A stretch of 64,000 bases of DNA from Tragulus kanchil (GCA_022376925.1 JAIOJX010000003.1:34897874-34961873), one strand, 5' to 3'; positions 10,894-23,630 are shown, counted from the stretch's first letter. The notes: generated by a model not told the origin, from the sequence alone. Numbers and translations are program-made.

Positions 10894-13163
10894 ATGAGGG
10901 CAAACTATTTCAAGAAAGATATATTTTTAAATGCAGGTGATCCTATGCTTACAAATACATTATACATCATTTCTTGGAGAAACTTTTGGAGTGTTTAAAC
11001 ATACTAAAGATGTCTATCTGTAGTAGAGATCTGAAGCTAGCTTTTACCTGCATCAAGTGACAAATTTGTGAACTTTTTAATGAGAAAAACCTGGAGTGAA
11101 ATGGAGGCAGTACTTCGGCAGTTTGAAAATATTAATGTTAGCTTGTGGAAATAGATGTACTACGCTGTAGTTATTAGCAACTTATAAAATCTTAAATCAA
11201 TACAAATTAATTTAATTATGATTTGTAATTGCATTATGCATGATCAATTTGAAACACTACATTAAAGATAATTAGAGCTGGGCACTGTCACTCGTCACTC
11301 CTCTAATAGCTTAATGAAAAGGAACATCATGTACCACCTTTGGGTTAAATCTGTAAATTAGGATAAATGCTTGTTTTCCAATAAAAACGTGGTAAAATAA
11401 TTGTACTTTTAATAGACATTTTTATGACTCAATTGTGAATGTGTAATGGATTTTGGGGGGGAATCATTTTTTTTTTCCATGGGCCTTGTTAAGTATTTAT
11501 TAGGGTTGATTGAGCTGTCAGTGTTCTTTTCAGGATCAGACCTCGAGGATTTGAATGAAGACTAACTTTTATGTAAAAATATCATGCTGTCCTCGAAGCT
11601 CGTGCCAAGAGGTCACTGCGGATGGAGGTCCTAACTTAGCATAATGGATTTAACATTTCCATGACATCATCGGGGAATCTGAAAGAAGTCTAAGGATAAT
11701 CAGAGTGGTCATTCAGAAGAACAGTAAATATTTTATGAGGATATATAGAAGACAGGAAAGATGGTCAGAAAGGTGATTCTAAGCTCCTTAGAGTTTTGTC
11801 AAAGAGGCTTCTCAGTTACTCCAAGTTAAAAGAGCCACTGCCTATTCTTATATTAGTGAGACCCTTTCCAAGCACTCTGAATAGGACTCTAATCAGGTTT
11901 TAGTTTGTATATGATTATTTTGTTTCCTGAACCCTTCGTATTTTGTCAAGCCACCTGTATTTATCCTTTATATGCTTGTAAACAGGAATACATATCCATT
12001 ATTTTAGTTTGCAGGTTTCCCAATATTAGTTAGCTCTGCAAGCCAGATTCTTTACTTTTAGGGTGATAATTGAAATTACCAGAAGCATATCAGAAGTGCT
12101 TGTGACTTAGATGAATTCAGTAAGCTCTACTGTTTGTTTTATTTTTTGCCCTTTTCTGAAGATAATATTTGAATTCTTAGATGACTACAGGTGTTTAGAT
12201 GGGATGCACTTTAGTCCATCACTGAATTTCTGCCTCCTAAACCAGGTGAGCATTGAATATATCTCTATTTCTCTCTCTGTCTAGAGAGTAAGCAAAGAAA
12301 CACGAAAAAAAAAAAAATCCATGAAACCACATGATTCAGGCTTAAATATCTCTAAATTATGATCATTTTATTTCCTGCCAGATTTTACCTGAAAGGAATA
12401 ACTTATTTTGTCATTTGAAAAATAGACACATCCTTTTTTTCCCCCAGTACACTTGCTCAGATTTTCTTGGGTTTTGTGTTTATCACACTTTGGATTAATG
12501 ACAGTAAATGTCTGACATTAACCATTAAGGTGGATATTTTAGGCTCAATTTCAGAAAAACCAACCGGAATGAGAATTGAGTCTTCATAAATTTATTTATT
12601 ATTGTTATAAAAAATCCTTTTGATGCTTCTGAAAAGAAAAAGCTTTTACCATCCTCTGCAGATGACATAAAATGCATTAAATGTTTGGAAGAAGAGATAG
12701 AATATCTTAAACTCTAAAATTTAATCTTCTTTCTAGAATATCTTAAACTCTAAAATTTAATCTTGTTCCTCCCAAACTTAATCTTTCAACATTTTAGAGA
12801 TGGATACATGTTTAGAAGCACAGGTATTGGGATGCCATGATGCCTTCTATGATCTTCTAGTCAAGAAGAAAGCTGTTTGTGAATTCCGAGGCACATTTTG
12901 CCTTTCTTTAGTCTCTTGGCCTTCTATTGTAAAGTTATGTTTGCTTTCTTGCCTTTCTACCATAGTAAAGACTTCTTGAGAGAAGATCGATTATTTTTCT
13001 ACCTTTCTATTTCCCAGAATGACTAAGACAGTATTACATATAGTAGGTAATAAACCTTCATAGATATATGAGTTAAGAAATGCAAAGTTTTTTCCTTATT
13101 ACCATATTGAACCTGTGTGTAAATAATGCAGTTTCTTGTTCTTCTTTCATATAATTGCATGTT
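10894..13163. other. Unique AT-rich non-coding stretch
   Basis: No gene is visible. About 11130-11420 is rich in TAAT/ATTA cores and short palindromes such as 'gcattatgcatgatc', as seen in some developmental enhancers, but conservation cannot be tested here. A 31 bp sequence is repeated in tandem at 12698-12728 and 12734-12764. Confidence 0.45.
12698..12764 (+). repeat. Short tandem duplication (31 bp unit, 36 bp spacing)
   Basis: Positions 12698-12728 recur without visible change at 12734-12764, separated by 5 bp. Unlike the 1.1 kb pairs, this is small and lies inside a single read-length stretch, so it is likely a genuine local duplication. Confidence 0.8.
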
Positions 13164-15464
13164 ACCCTGGTGATTTCACACACAGTGGACAAATGGCAAG
13201 ACAGACCTTTCCAGGCTGAGGTTGTCTTCATCTTTATATTTTATCTTAAAATTATGTTCTATCAATTAGAATTCAGCCCCACAAAGCTCATTATAATTTT
13301 ATTTTAAAGCTCTTGATATTTGAAATATTATAATTATCTTTATAGAATTTGTGGAAACAAAATTTGTGGCTTAGCCTCATATCATTGCAATTGACTATAG
13401 ACTGTTCTCATGACTCAAAGCCTCTATCTCTTTGCCCCAAATCCCAACATACTCCGTTATTTGTCCCATTGTACACAGATCTTGCCTTCAAAATTTGGCT
13501 TTATATGTCAGATATTAACTTGAGAATGTCTCTGCATGCTTCTCTCTCCTTTGTACAGCCACTGAATATTTCTGGGCAGTAATTTCTGCAAGCGGACCCA
13601 TCAAATGTTGAATAACTCATTCCTTTATAAGAAGATGCAAAGTTTAATGTGCCAGTTAACAAGTTTTGCTTCTTGGTCCTGGGACTCAGCAAAGTTTACT
13701 TTCTGACACATTTCATAACCCTTCAAAGTGGTGCAATAATTACAAATGACTCAACTTCTATAGCTCTTTTGGTGCCACACTCTGCTGTGTATCTCTCTGA
13801 GAATGGGTTTGATTGCAACTGAGTCATTTTTAGGGATTGGTACTGTGATTTGATCAGGGCATCAAATGTTACAGTGTGATTTTCAGGGACTCTGATGCCT
13901 ACTGGCTTTCAATGCAGGTAGAAATTATTAGAGCTTTATACAAAGGGAAGGATGTCATGAGCAGGTAACATAAACATAGGTCGTCTGATGGCTTCTGTTT
14001 TTCAATATAACATCTACCTTGCTTTTTAAAACACCAAAGAATTTTTATTTGCCATGACTGTTTTAACTCTAGTTCCTCATCTGAGAGATATCTCTCATCC
14101 AAGTTTTTCTTTGTCTACAATAGATAAGAAAACACAGTGTTTCTGGGTCCAGTCCTTTTCACGTTAAACAACCTGCCCAAAGGGAAAATGTACCTGTCTT
14201 GGGACAGAACATTACATATGAAGGACTGAAACCACAAGGACCAAATATTTTGTTAATCGCCATCCATATTTTTCTTCATATTTTGAGCTGTTTGCCCAAA
14301 GGGCCCAAAAATTTAAATAAATTTCACAAACACCCTGGTGATTTCACACACAGTGGACAAATGGCAAGACAGACCTTTCCAGGCTGAGGTTGTCTTCATC
14401 TTTATATTTTATCTTAAAATTATGTTCTATCAATTAGAATTCAGCCCCACAAAGCTCATTATAATTTTATTTTAAAGCTCTTGATATTTGAAATATTATA
14501 ATTATCTTTATAGAATTTGTGGAAACAAAATTTGTGGCTTAGCCTCATATCATTGCAATTGACTATAGACTGTTCTCATGACTCAAAGCCTCTATCTCTT
14601 TGCCCCAAATCCCAACATACTCCGTTATTTGTCCCATTGTACACAGATCTTGCCTTCAAAATTTGGCTTTATATGTCAGATATTAACTTGAGAATGTCTC
14701 TGCATGCTTCTCTCTCCTTTGTACAGCCACTGAATATTTCTGGGCAGTAATTTCTGCAAGCGGACCCATCAAATGTTGAATAACTCATTCCTTTATAAGA
14801 AGATGCAAAGTTTAATGTGCCAGTTAACAAGTTTTGCTTCTTGGTCCTGGGACTCAGCAAAGTTTACTTTCTGACACATTTCATAACCCTTCAAAGTGGT
14901 GCAATAATTACAAATGACTCAACTTCTATAGCTCTTTTGGTGCCACACTCTGCTGTGTATCTCTCTGAGAATGGGTTTGATTGCAACTGAGTCATTTTTA
15001 GGGATTGGTACTGTGATTTGATCAGGGCATCAAATGTTACAGTGTGATTTTCAGGGACTCTGATGCCTACTGGCTTTCAATGCAGGTAGAAATTATTAGA
15101 GCTTTATACAAAGGGAAGGATGTCATGAGCAGGTAACATAAACATAGGTCGTCTGATGGCTTCTGTTTTTCAATATAACATCTACCTTGCTTTTTAAAAC
15201 ACCAAAGAATTTTTATTTGCCATGACTGTTTTAACTCTAGTTCCTCATCTGAGAGATATCTCTCATCCAAGTTTTTCTTTGTCTACAATAGATAAGAAAA
15301 CACAGTGTTTCTGGGTCCAGTCCTTTTCACGTTAAACAACCTGCCCAAAGGGAAAATGTACCTGTCTTGGGACAGAACATTACATATGAAGGACTGAAAC
15401 CACAAGGACCAAATATTTTGTTAATCGCCATCCATATTTTTCTTCATATTTTGAGCTGTTTGCC
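13164..15464 (+). repeat. Direct tandem duplication pair 4
   Basis: Unit 1 is 13164-14296 and unit 2 is 14332-15464, offset exactly 1168 throughout, with a 35 bp filler at 14297-14331. I see no substitution between the copies. No transposon or coding gene is recognised inside. Confidence 0.95.
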
Positions 15465-16486
15465 AAACAAAGGGAAGGCAAAAACTCCACACTTATACAT
15501 TTCTACATTAAATGTAGAAACATTAAAAAATTAGATTAGGAAATAGATGAATATAATGACCTTCCTCTCAATCATATGCTGCCAGCTAAGTGTTTGAGAC
15601 TGAAAAATTGCACTAATGAAGCTATTTGAAGGCTTTTGTGGACAACTGCTTCCTCTTTGAAGATTAAATGAATGATGTTGATGTGATTAATCTTAGTACA
15701 GGGAGTGATGCAGCCGCTGGAAAATACCTTGGTGATTTTCATAATTAAACTGAATCAACATTTCAAAGAAATGCCAGTGTTATCACTTGTATATTAGAAT
15801 TACATTCATTAGACAGAAGAAACAAATAATTTGAGCAAACAAGATTTTCCTTTTGGTGTACTGTGATTTCTGTCATGTCTCAGAGTATCTTACTATAAAT
15901 CATCATTACTGTTTAATTTTGTCCTTGCCTTTTTAGCCGGTTTTGTGTGTCTGTGTGCATGCATAGTACCATTAATGATTCAAAGCAGCTTGCTGCCCTT
16001 TTGGTTATTTTTCAACATTTGAATTTTATTTTTTCTTAACTCTTCTTCCAAGGTGGTTGTCTGCTCACTATAAACTTAAATGGGTAATATTTTTAAAAAT
16101 CCAACTTCTAATAAAACAAGACTTCTTGGAACTGCTTTGGTATACCTGGCAAAGAATGGAGAAAATCATGGTTCTGTTCCACATACTTTTGATGTCTTTC
16201 AATCTCATGGTATAGTATTATTTTGATTCACTTACTCAAGTCGTTCTTAAAAAAAGGTTTTCTTTTTTTCATAGAAGAGTAATTCCAACAGAGTCACATT
16301 TTTTGTGTGTTTTGTGGATCATATAAATGGGGAAATCGTCAGCACCACTCCGGATGAACTAAACTGTGGGAAATTGCATCGGTAGATCAACCATAAACAA
16401 TTCTACTAACTTCTTAGTACAAGTACAACTTAGGTTCAAGGGGCAAGGATTACTGTATCAATAGAAACAGTGTGTGACTTGTTCTA
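15465..16486. other. Unique AT-rich non-coding stretch
   Basis: I see no gene and no recognisable repeat. It lies between duplication pair 4 and a minus-strand region with pseudogene-like frames. Confidence 0.4.
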
Positions 16487-17185
16487 TCACCATTTTAAAT
16501 TATTCGAAAGGTTTCTGGGTGACTCTCGGTAACCCTGATATTTGCAGTGATCTTCTAGCTGTTGCACAATTTTTTCGTTCCTGAGTGTCTCACAGAAGTA
16601 AGAAATACTTTCTTTAATGCACTGGATAAAGGACGAATCTTTCTCTTCAGGGAGTCCAATTTGAGTTCTTTCTGCAATCTGAAGTGACATGAGTCTGGTA
16701 TCTGGTCCTGAGTTGGTGGTGATGGAAAATACTCAGCCCCCAACTCATTTGTTTCCCTTCTATTTTGTAATGCAGGCAATGGTGAAATGATCCAGTGCCT
16801 GATAGTTCTGGAACAAAACTTCTAAAATAAGCAATGTGCTGAAATGGATGTAAGGTGCTCGTGGATATTCCCTGGTACAAATTCCTTCACTAAAACATGA
16901 CCGGGTGGTCTAGAATCTGTGGGCATTCTTCATGTAGTGGTTTGTGGGCATGTGCTTGAGACAACAGACAGTTATCCCTTGCCTCTGAGTTGCCCGTTAA
17001 GAATGGTAGCAGATGAAAAATGAGACTGGCTTTCCACACTCGGGGCTGTTCAGGACAAAGAGACTTTCAGCACTTTTAGCTACCCAGATGGAATCTGAAT
17101 AATTATTGAACCCAAAGCACAGTTCTTCCTCAGATCCTTTCTTTCCGTGCTTATCACTGATAACCACAACAGTCATAAGAACCAA
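16487..17185 (-). pseudogene. Possible degraded retropseudogene, parent unknown
   Basis: On the minus strand, protein-like reading jumps between frames. A frame from 17185 to 16997 ends at a stop. Further frames cover 16880-16647, 16779-16555 and 16690-16487, overlapping with shifts. The last includes an acidic and hydrophobic helical-looking stretch ('IVQQLEDHCKYQGY'). This could be a frameshifted processed copy of a cellular mRNA, but I cannot name a parent. No poly(A) tract or target-site duplication is obvious, so chance open frames remain a real alternative. Confidence 0.22.
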
Positions 17186-18679
17186 AGAAGACAGTTAAGT
17201 GGAGACTCAGGGTGCTGGGATGTGAGAAGCTCTTTGGAAAAGAGAGTCCAGAAAGCCTCTCTTTTGTGGGATATTTGCCACGAGGCAGATGGGGAAATCA
17301 AGAAAATATGGCTGGAAGGAGAGGGAGGGAAGATGGTGCCGCACAGGAGGGATTTGATTTGCTTGGGGAGCAGGTAGTCCAGAGTGGGGACTGGAACAAT
17401 GGTAGAAGGAAAACAGGGAACCAGGACTTTGGATAAACATGCAAGGGCTAGACACAATGATTCTCCAGACTGGTGCACTGAACAGTCCTCAGTCATTGAG
17501 GAGCAAGTATGGACTGAGAAAGATAAAGTGAAAATTACAGATGCTGTACAGAAAGAAATTAGAAATGGCACATGACTAACTGGTAAGCTGCGTATCCTTG
17601 AGAGGAAGCTCATCCAGAGAACTCTGCAAATATAGTTCAGCCGACTTCTCTGCTGTTCAGAGAGCTGAGGGTGGAAAGAGATAATTGCTCAATAAATCAT
17701 GCTTCTCAAGCACGCTTTCTCTTCTCTGTAGGAAGTTGGAGACCTTGAGAAGTTATGAAATTGCTCTCTTTCCAGTATTCTGGCCATCGTCCTGAGTAGC
17801 CTACTTCTCCCCTCTTTCCTGACTTTCTGGTGATGTGTTTAGACATCTCTGCCTTCTTCAGCTTCCCTCTGGTTTTGCCCAGCTCCTCTTTTCCCCAGAG
17901 ATGATTCAGATATGTTTCCATTTTTCTTCCCTCACCTCCTTTTCTGCTTTGTGCAGGCAGGACACAATTTCTTTTTGCCTCTCAACTGATTTTCCTTTAA
18001 GAATTATCTTCTAAAGAGAAGGTGGCATTGAGAAAATTTCCTTCAATCTGCTTCTCCTCCAGGCCAGGCCTTGATGGTTATAACCACCTTTTAGCTTAAA
18101 AACAAGGCTGATGCATGTCTACGAGACAAGAAATCACAGATGGGGGCCAGATCAAAATAGACTGTCCACCAATACTGAAATCTCCGCCTCTTGGGATTCC
18201 ATCCCATACCGCCTAAGAATAAACCTGTGTTGATCTTGACTCCCCAGTCACTCTTTCCCCCTCTTCAGTTTTGCCAATAGTGAAGCAATTAGAGATCCTC
18301 GTACTTGAAAGAAGCTATGTTTGTGTCTGAATGTTAACAAAATGCATCTTGAAGATAATGATTTTTAACGTTATTATAACTTCACCTTCCTAGGAATTCA
18401 ATTTTCACTAAAAGTGTTCTGGATTTCCATAAATGTCCCTATTGTATGTATCCCATCTGACTTCTCCTCATCCCCACCCACCCTGGATAGACTGGCTTCA
18501 TTTGTCCCCATGATTCCTTCATGCTCATCATTCATTTCTTATCAGAATTCCTTACTCTGTGCCTGCCTAGTGTCTCTTCACTCACCGCGTTCCAAGTCAG
18601 TCTACTTTCTCTATGAATCTCTCAAACCTTCATTTATCTTCTTTTCTGTAAGTTGTTATAACACTCAAGTGTTTTGAGG
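17186..18679. other. Unique non-coding stretch
   Basis: No recognisable exon or repeat. The longest open frame (minus strand, about 17613-17173) lacks any domain I recognise and overlaps other frames. A purine-rich segment lies around 17290-17360. Confidence 0.4.
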
Positions 18680-18905
18680 GTTATAACATCAACGTTAACA
18701 GCAAATGTTGGGGAATCAAAATGTGTGGGTTTGAATCCTGGATCTGCTGTTTATTTGCTGTATAACCTTGGGAAAGTTATATAGATTCTCTCTGCTTCTC
18801 TTTTTCCCATCAGTAACGTGGAGATAATGTAATCTACTTCATTGGATGGTGGGAGAATTTAATGGCATATTATACTTAGAGCACTTAGTGTGGTGACTAT
18901 TTAAA
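18680..18905 (+). mobile_element. MIR SINE
   Basis: It shows the MIR order: a tRNA-like 'gggtttgaatcctggatctg', a core with 'ctgtataaccttgggaaagtt', a pyrimidine-rich stretch and a 3' 'gagcacttagtgtggtg'. Diverged, as expected for this ancient family. Confidence 0.75.
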
Positions 18906-19223
18906 ATGAGCACTATGTATCTCATAATTTGTGCATTTTATTTTTGTTCAGTCATACATTGTCCAATAGAAGCAGAGGTCATCCTTTATTTTTTTCAGTC
19001 GCCTTGAATAGTGCTGAGAGAAAACAGTGTTAAGAACAAAGAGGCATTTGACCACCTGCTTATGGATTGATTGTGTCAATTAAATTAAAATGTCTTTTAT
19101 AATATGTCAAAGAGCAAGAAAAACTCATCATGAATGTTAGTCCAAGAGTTAGTTAGAGCATTACTGAATCTGATGAACAACTCTAAGCCCTAAAGAGAAA
19201 TCAAGAGGAAGATGAGATCTGTA
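18906..19223. other. Unique AT-rich non-coding stretch
   Basis: No gene or repeat is recognised between the MIR and the minus-strand SINE. Confidence 0.4.
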
Positions 19224-19239
19224 CCCCTTTCTGATTTTG

Positions 19240-19558
19240 TAGATTTATTTATTTATTTATTTTGGGCAGGGGTCAGGTTGGGGAGGGAGGGGAGTGGGCG
19301 GGCCACTTCTATTGGTCTTTCATTTCTCTATTTTCATACCTCTTCGTTCTTTGGCTCCTGTGGGCCTCCCATCGCGGTGGCGTCTGTTGCCGCAGAGTGC
19401 CAGCTCTGGGCGCATGTGCTCCAGAGCTCTGGCTCAGTGATTGGACACATCAGTCCAGCTGCTCTGCAGCACGTGGGATCTTTCCAGGCCAGGGCTTGAA
19501 CTGGCGCCCTTTGCACTGCAAGGCAGTGTCCTTACCCACTGGACCACCAGGGGAAGCC
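19240..19558 (-). mobile_element. GC-rich CHR-like SINE
   Basis: Reverse complement of the same family as the element at 10390. The tRNA-like head lies at the right end, with the B box readable on the minus strand. The left end holds the C-rich 3' part and an A-rich tail (ATTT repeats on plus). The 16 bp duplication 'cccctttctgattttg' flanks it at 19224-19239 and 19559-19574. Confidence 0.87.
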
Positions 19559-19574
19559 CCCCTTTCTGATTTTG

Positions 19575-20576
19575 AATTTGAATTTTTGTCCATGGCCCAC
19601 ATGGCTGTCACCAGATGAGCAAGGCAACGTCCTCTTATTTCTGACTTGATTTTGAACCAAGAAAATAAAATAATTTGCAAACTAGGTTAACAGAATGTGT
19701 AAACTAGGACCACAAAAGGAAATTGCAATAAAAATAGAAAAATCTTTGGTGTTTGATAGGAGTCGTTTCTTTCTTCTTCTTTCATTGTCTCTTAAATGTG
19801 AAGGATTTTATAGTCCTTAGTTTTATATCTGAATTACAGAGATCTCATGCCTTAGACTAGCTATGCTTCTTCAAAAATTTCAACTGAGAACTAAGTTGTT
19901 ATCCTTGCTACAACAAAGTGGTGAAACAGCCCTTGTTGGTTATCATTTTAAGTCATGATTTTATATTTAAATAATATATCAAGTGATTTTTTTTCATCTT
20001 CCTGAATTCCATGGCTCCAAATATAGTGGGAGAAATATAACATATGTGTAAACATATTCTTATTATTCTCATAACAGGTCACTTTGACTAGTCACATTTT
20101 GATATTGCAAGGTTATCCTTCAGCATGAAACAAGAAGGAATAATCCAGGCTGAGACCTCTACCAGGGTAGAGGCCCCATTCTGTGGAGGCAGTACCTAAA
20201 CATCAGCAAACCATCTTTCCTCTGGACCACCCAAAAATGGCAGGTCTATTGCTAAGAAGTTCCATGGATCTTCTGCCGTGTGCAGACAGTTGATGACATT
20301 TTCTCATTTTCTTATGATGGGGATGGAGAGGATTAGGGGGTAGGGATGATGTAGAGTCTAGAAATACAGTGACTGTAAAGACTTGAAGGATTTTGTAGAA
20401 ACCAAACATGGTCTATGGAGGTAATCTGACCTGGAATGAGTATTCTGTGTGTCTGATACAGGAGCTGGAAGGGCAGATAGTTGGTAAAAGAGAGTGTAAA
20501 GTTGGAATAAAGGAAAGAGGTAAAAATTTGGTAACATATTTACTGGCAAAATTGCTTAAAAAGTTCTGTTTCTTGG
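19575..20576. other. Unique non-coding stretch
   Basis: AT-rich, with no recognisable repeat, exon or RNA gene. Confidence 0.4.
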
Positions 20577-20867
20577 ACTTCCCTGGCTGGTTCAGTAGTT
20601 AAGAATCTACCTGCCAAAGCAGGGGACATAGGTTCGATCCCTAGTCTAAGGAAAGTCCACATTCCATTGGGCAACTAAGCCCAAGAACCCCAGCTATTGA
20701 GCCCATTTGCTGTGACTACTGCAGCCTGTGAGCCCAGAGCCCAGGCTCTACAACAGGAGAGGCCACCACCGCAAGAAGCTTGTGTACTGCAATTAAAGTG
20801 TAGCCCCAACTTGCTGCAACAGAGTGCCCCAAAATAGAATAGATGAATGAAATGCATTAAAAATAAA
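20577..20867 (+). mobile_element. CHR-1-type SINE
   Basis: It starts with a 'ggacttccctgg' tRNA-like head, has a B box 'ggttcgatccc', then CHR-1 body words such as 'caactaagccc', 'gagcccagagcc' and 'ctgcaac', and an A-rich tail. CHR SINEs are shared by whales, hippos and ruminants. It is more diverged than the GC-rich subfamily. I could not fix a clean target-site duplication. Confidence 0.8.
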
Positions 20868-21040
20868 TAATTCTGTTATCTGAAGACACCTATTATAATG
20901 GCTTCCACCTATCTAGGAGTTGCGAGATTGCCTCTAAGATGCATACAGGTTGAATTCACATAAGAGTCTACTCCCATGTTTCTCAGTCTCAACGAAGAAG
21001 CAAACAATTTTAATTATGTGTGTGTGTGTGTGACATGAGA
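20868..21040. other. Unique stretch with short (TG)n
   Basis: Nothing beyond a TG run at about 21017-21032 just before duplication pair 5. Confidence 0.5.
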
Positions 21041-21123
21041 AAGCATTAAATATATAATAAATGTAAATATATACAGATATAAATATTTGCATATATTATA
21101 TATAAATACATATAATTATACAA

Positions 21124-21329
21124 AGCTTCCCAGGTGGTATGCTGGTAAAGAATCTGCATGTCGATGCAGGAAACTTGGGTTTGATCCCTGGGTCAGAAAG
21201 ATCCATCAGAGTAGGAAATGGCAACCCACTCCAGTATTCTTCCCTAGAGAATTACCTGGACATAGGAACCTGGTGGGCTATAGTCCATGGGGTCGCAAAG
21301 AGTCAGACATGACTTAGCAACAGAGCATG

Positions 21330-21330
<1 letters not shown>
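21124..21330 (+). mobile_element. Bov-tA SINE
   Basis: Ruminant tRNA-derived SINE: a head 'agcttcccaggtggtatg', a B-box-like 'gggtttgatccc', then the family words 'ggcaacccactccagtattc' and 'catggggtcgcaaagagtc'. It is followed directly by a CA repeat acting as its tail. An identical copy is at 22271-22477 through pair 5. Confidence 0.92.

Positions 21331-21367
<37 letters not shown>
21331..21367 (+). repeat. (CA)n microsatellite
   Basis: About 18 CA units directly after the Bov-tA SINE, ending in TATATA. Second copy at 22479-22514. Confidence 0.9.
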
Positions 21368-21373
<6 letters not shown>

Positions 21374-22270
21374 ATGGAAAAAAGAAATCCCAGTCATTCT
21401 AATGTGGCTCATACTTTTATGAAGACATCAGTTTCCATATTTTCATATGGATATTAGGAAGAGGAAGACTATGTAGAACTGAAATGGTTTTTCTAAGAAA
21501 GTTTAACTGAACAACTGATATAAAACAAGCTTCATCAAGGAAAAGCATGCTGCTCTTTGGTGCATTGAATTCTGCTTTAAAAACAATTTATTTTCTATAG
21601 ACCATGCCATAGAACCCTCAGATGCCACAACATTTTCAATGTCATTCCATTTAAATATAGATTTTTGATGTTAGTTTAACGGTAGTTTGAAGCTAATCTC
21701 ATTTCTCTTATAGAATACACACATCAAGACCATTTTCTATTGAAAATGTTTCTAGAAGTCATACAGCAAATTCTGTTCCTGCTCTTTCTCTTCTTGTTTA
21801 ACCTTATTCCTCAACCTAGATACACTCACTCCTCTTGGACTCTTAAGATTCCAAACATCTGTCTGCGCCTTTTGCAGACTGCCTCTGGAGGCCTGGTTTT
21901 GCTTTTGACTGTGTATCACTAACTGCTGTGGAAGCCGTGAAGTCATCTAGTTTTCCCACATGTCCCCAATGGCCTGATTGCCCATGACAGCACAGTGTGC
22001 TCTTATGACCACTCACTGCTAGGACACATTGAGATTTTCTGGTATTAACTGATAGACTCAGTGATGGTTATGAAATTCAATTGGATGTTCACTATCTTTG
22101 CTTTGTAATCCTGTCTTCAGAAATGTTTTTCTCTTTGAGTTTTCAGAATTCTAGATCCCTGAAAATTGTAATGCTTGTTATGCCTGCAAGCATTAAATAT
22201 ATAATAAATGTAAATATATACAGATATAAATATTTGCATATATTATATATAAATACATATAATTATACAA

Positions 22271-22476
22271 AGCTTCCCAGGTGGTATGCTGGTAAAGAAT
22301 CTGCATGTCGATGCAGGAAACTTGGGTTTGATCCCTGGGTCAGAAAGATCCATCAGAGTAGGAAATGGCAACCCACTCCAGTATTCTTCCCTAGAGAATT
22401 ACCTGGACATAGGAACCTGGTGGGCTATAGTCCATGGGGTCGCAAAGAGTCAGACATGACTTAGCAACAGAGCATG

Positions 22477-22477
<1 letters not shown>
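22271..22477 (+). mobile_element. Bov-tA SINE, duplicated copy
   Basis: Same element as 21124-21330, with the same diagnostic changes, in unit 2 of pair 5. The duplication, real or artefactual, therefore postdates the insertion. Confidence 0.92.

Positions 22478-22478
<1 letters not shown>

Positions 22479-22514
<36 letters not shown>
22479..22514 (+). repeat. (CA)n microsatellite, second copy
   Basis: Counterpart of 21331-21367, with nearly the same repeat number. Independent copies of a CA repeat usually drift in length, so equal length suggests one locus represented twice. Confidence 0.88.
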
Positions 22515-22520
<6 letters not shown>

Positions 22521-23509
22521 ATGGAAAAAAGAAATCCCAGTCATTCTAATGTGGCTCATACTTTTATGAAGACATCAGTTTCCATATTTTCATATGGATA
22601 TTAGGAAGAGGAAGACTATGTAGAACTGAAATGGTTTTTCTAAGAAAGTTTAACTGAACAACTGATATAAAACAAGCTTCATCAAGGAAAAGCATGCTGC
22701 TCTTTGGTGCATTGAATTCTGCTTTAAAAACAATTTATTTTCTATAGACCATGCCATAGAACCCTCAGATGCCACAACATTTTCAATGTCATTCCATTTA
22801 AATATAGATTTTTGATGTTAGTTTAACGGTAGTTTGAAGCTAATCTCATTTCTCTTATAGAATACACACATCAAGACCATTTTCTATTGAAAATGTTTCT
22901 AGAAGTCATACAGCAAATTCTGTTCCTGCTCTTTCTCTTCTTGTTTAACCTTATTCCTCAACCTAGATACACTCACTCCTCTTGGACTCTTAAGATTCCA
23001 AACATCTGTCTGCGCCTTTTGCAGACTGCCTCTGGAGGCCTGGTTTTGCTTTTGACTGTGTATCACTAACTGCTGTGGAAGCCGTGAAGTCATCTAGTTT
23101 TCCCACATGTCCCCAATGGCCTGATTGCCCATGACAGCACAGTGTGCTCTTATGACCACTCACTGCTAGGACACATTGAGATTTTCTGGTATTAACTGAT
23201 AGACTCAGTGATGGTTATGAAATTCAATTGGATGTTCACTATCTTTGCTTTGTAATCCTGTCTTCAGAAATGTTTTTCTCTTTGAGTTTTTCAGAATTCT
23301 AGATCCCTGAAAAATTGTAATGCTTGTTATGCCTGCTTATTCATATGGCTTCGACTAGCAGTGACCCAAGTTTAGACAGATATGATGTCAAATGCCAGAA
23401 ACGCATTTTGCATGATAGTTTGTATCACTGTGGAAATGCAGAATAAATAGCAATATCAGTGGAATAGTACTCTTTAACTATGTGCTCTGTAACCTCCTCT
23501 ATATATACG

Positions 23510-23630
23510 AAAGTCACTCAGTAGTGTCCAACTCTTTATGATCCCATGGACTAGCCCACCGGGATCCTCTGTCCATGGAATTCTCCAGGAAAGAATACTG
23601 GAGTAGGTTGCCATATCCTTCTCTAGGGGT
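23510..23630 (-). mobile_element. Bov-tA SINE fragment
   Basis: Reverse complement of the Bov-tA 3' half ('aaagtcactcagtagtgtcc', 'ccatggaattctccagg', 'gaatactggag'). It is truncated at the tRNA-like head. Second copy at 24581-24702. Confidence 0.85.

Larger units (their letters stand above)
21041..23336 (+). repeat. Direct tandem duplication pair 5
   Basis: Unit 1 is 21041-22187 and unit 2 is 22188-23336, offset 1147, abutting directly with no filler. Each contains an AT-rich tract, a Bov-tA SINE and a (CA)n tract. Only run-length differences are visible, in T and A runs near the end. Unit 2 overlaps unit 1 of pair 6. Confidence 0.95.

Noticed and set aside
13349..14860. Pairs of identical short open frames, here and in every other duplication, suggesting small conserved gene families
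   Set aside because: They repeat only because the DNA is duplicated. They have no domain, no divergence pattern and no start or stop context.
17173..17613. Minus-strand 146-codon frame as a membrane protein gene
   Set aside because: Hydrophobic-looking but without a domain, in unique non-coding context, and overlapped by frames on the opposite strand.
21331..22514. CRISPR-like array or regularly spaced repeat
   Set aside because: Repeats are simple CA tracts and SINEs in a mammalian genome; no regular repeat-spacer pattern exists.
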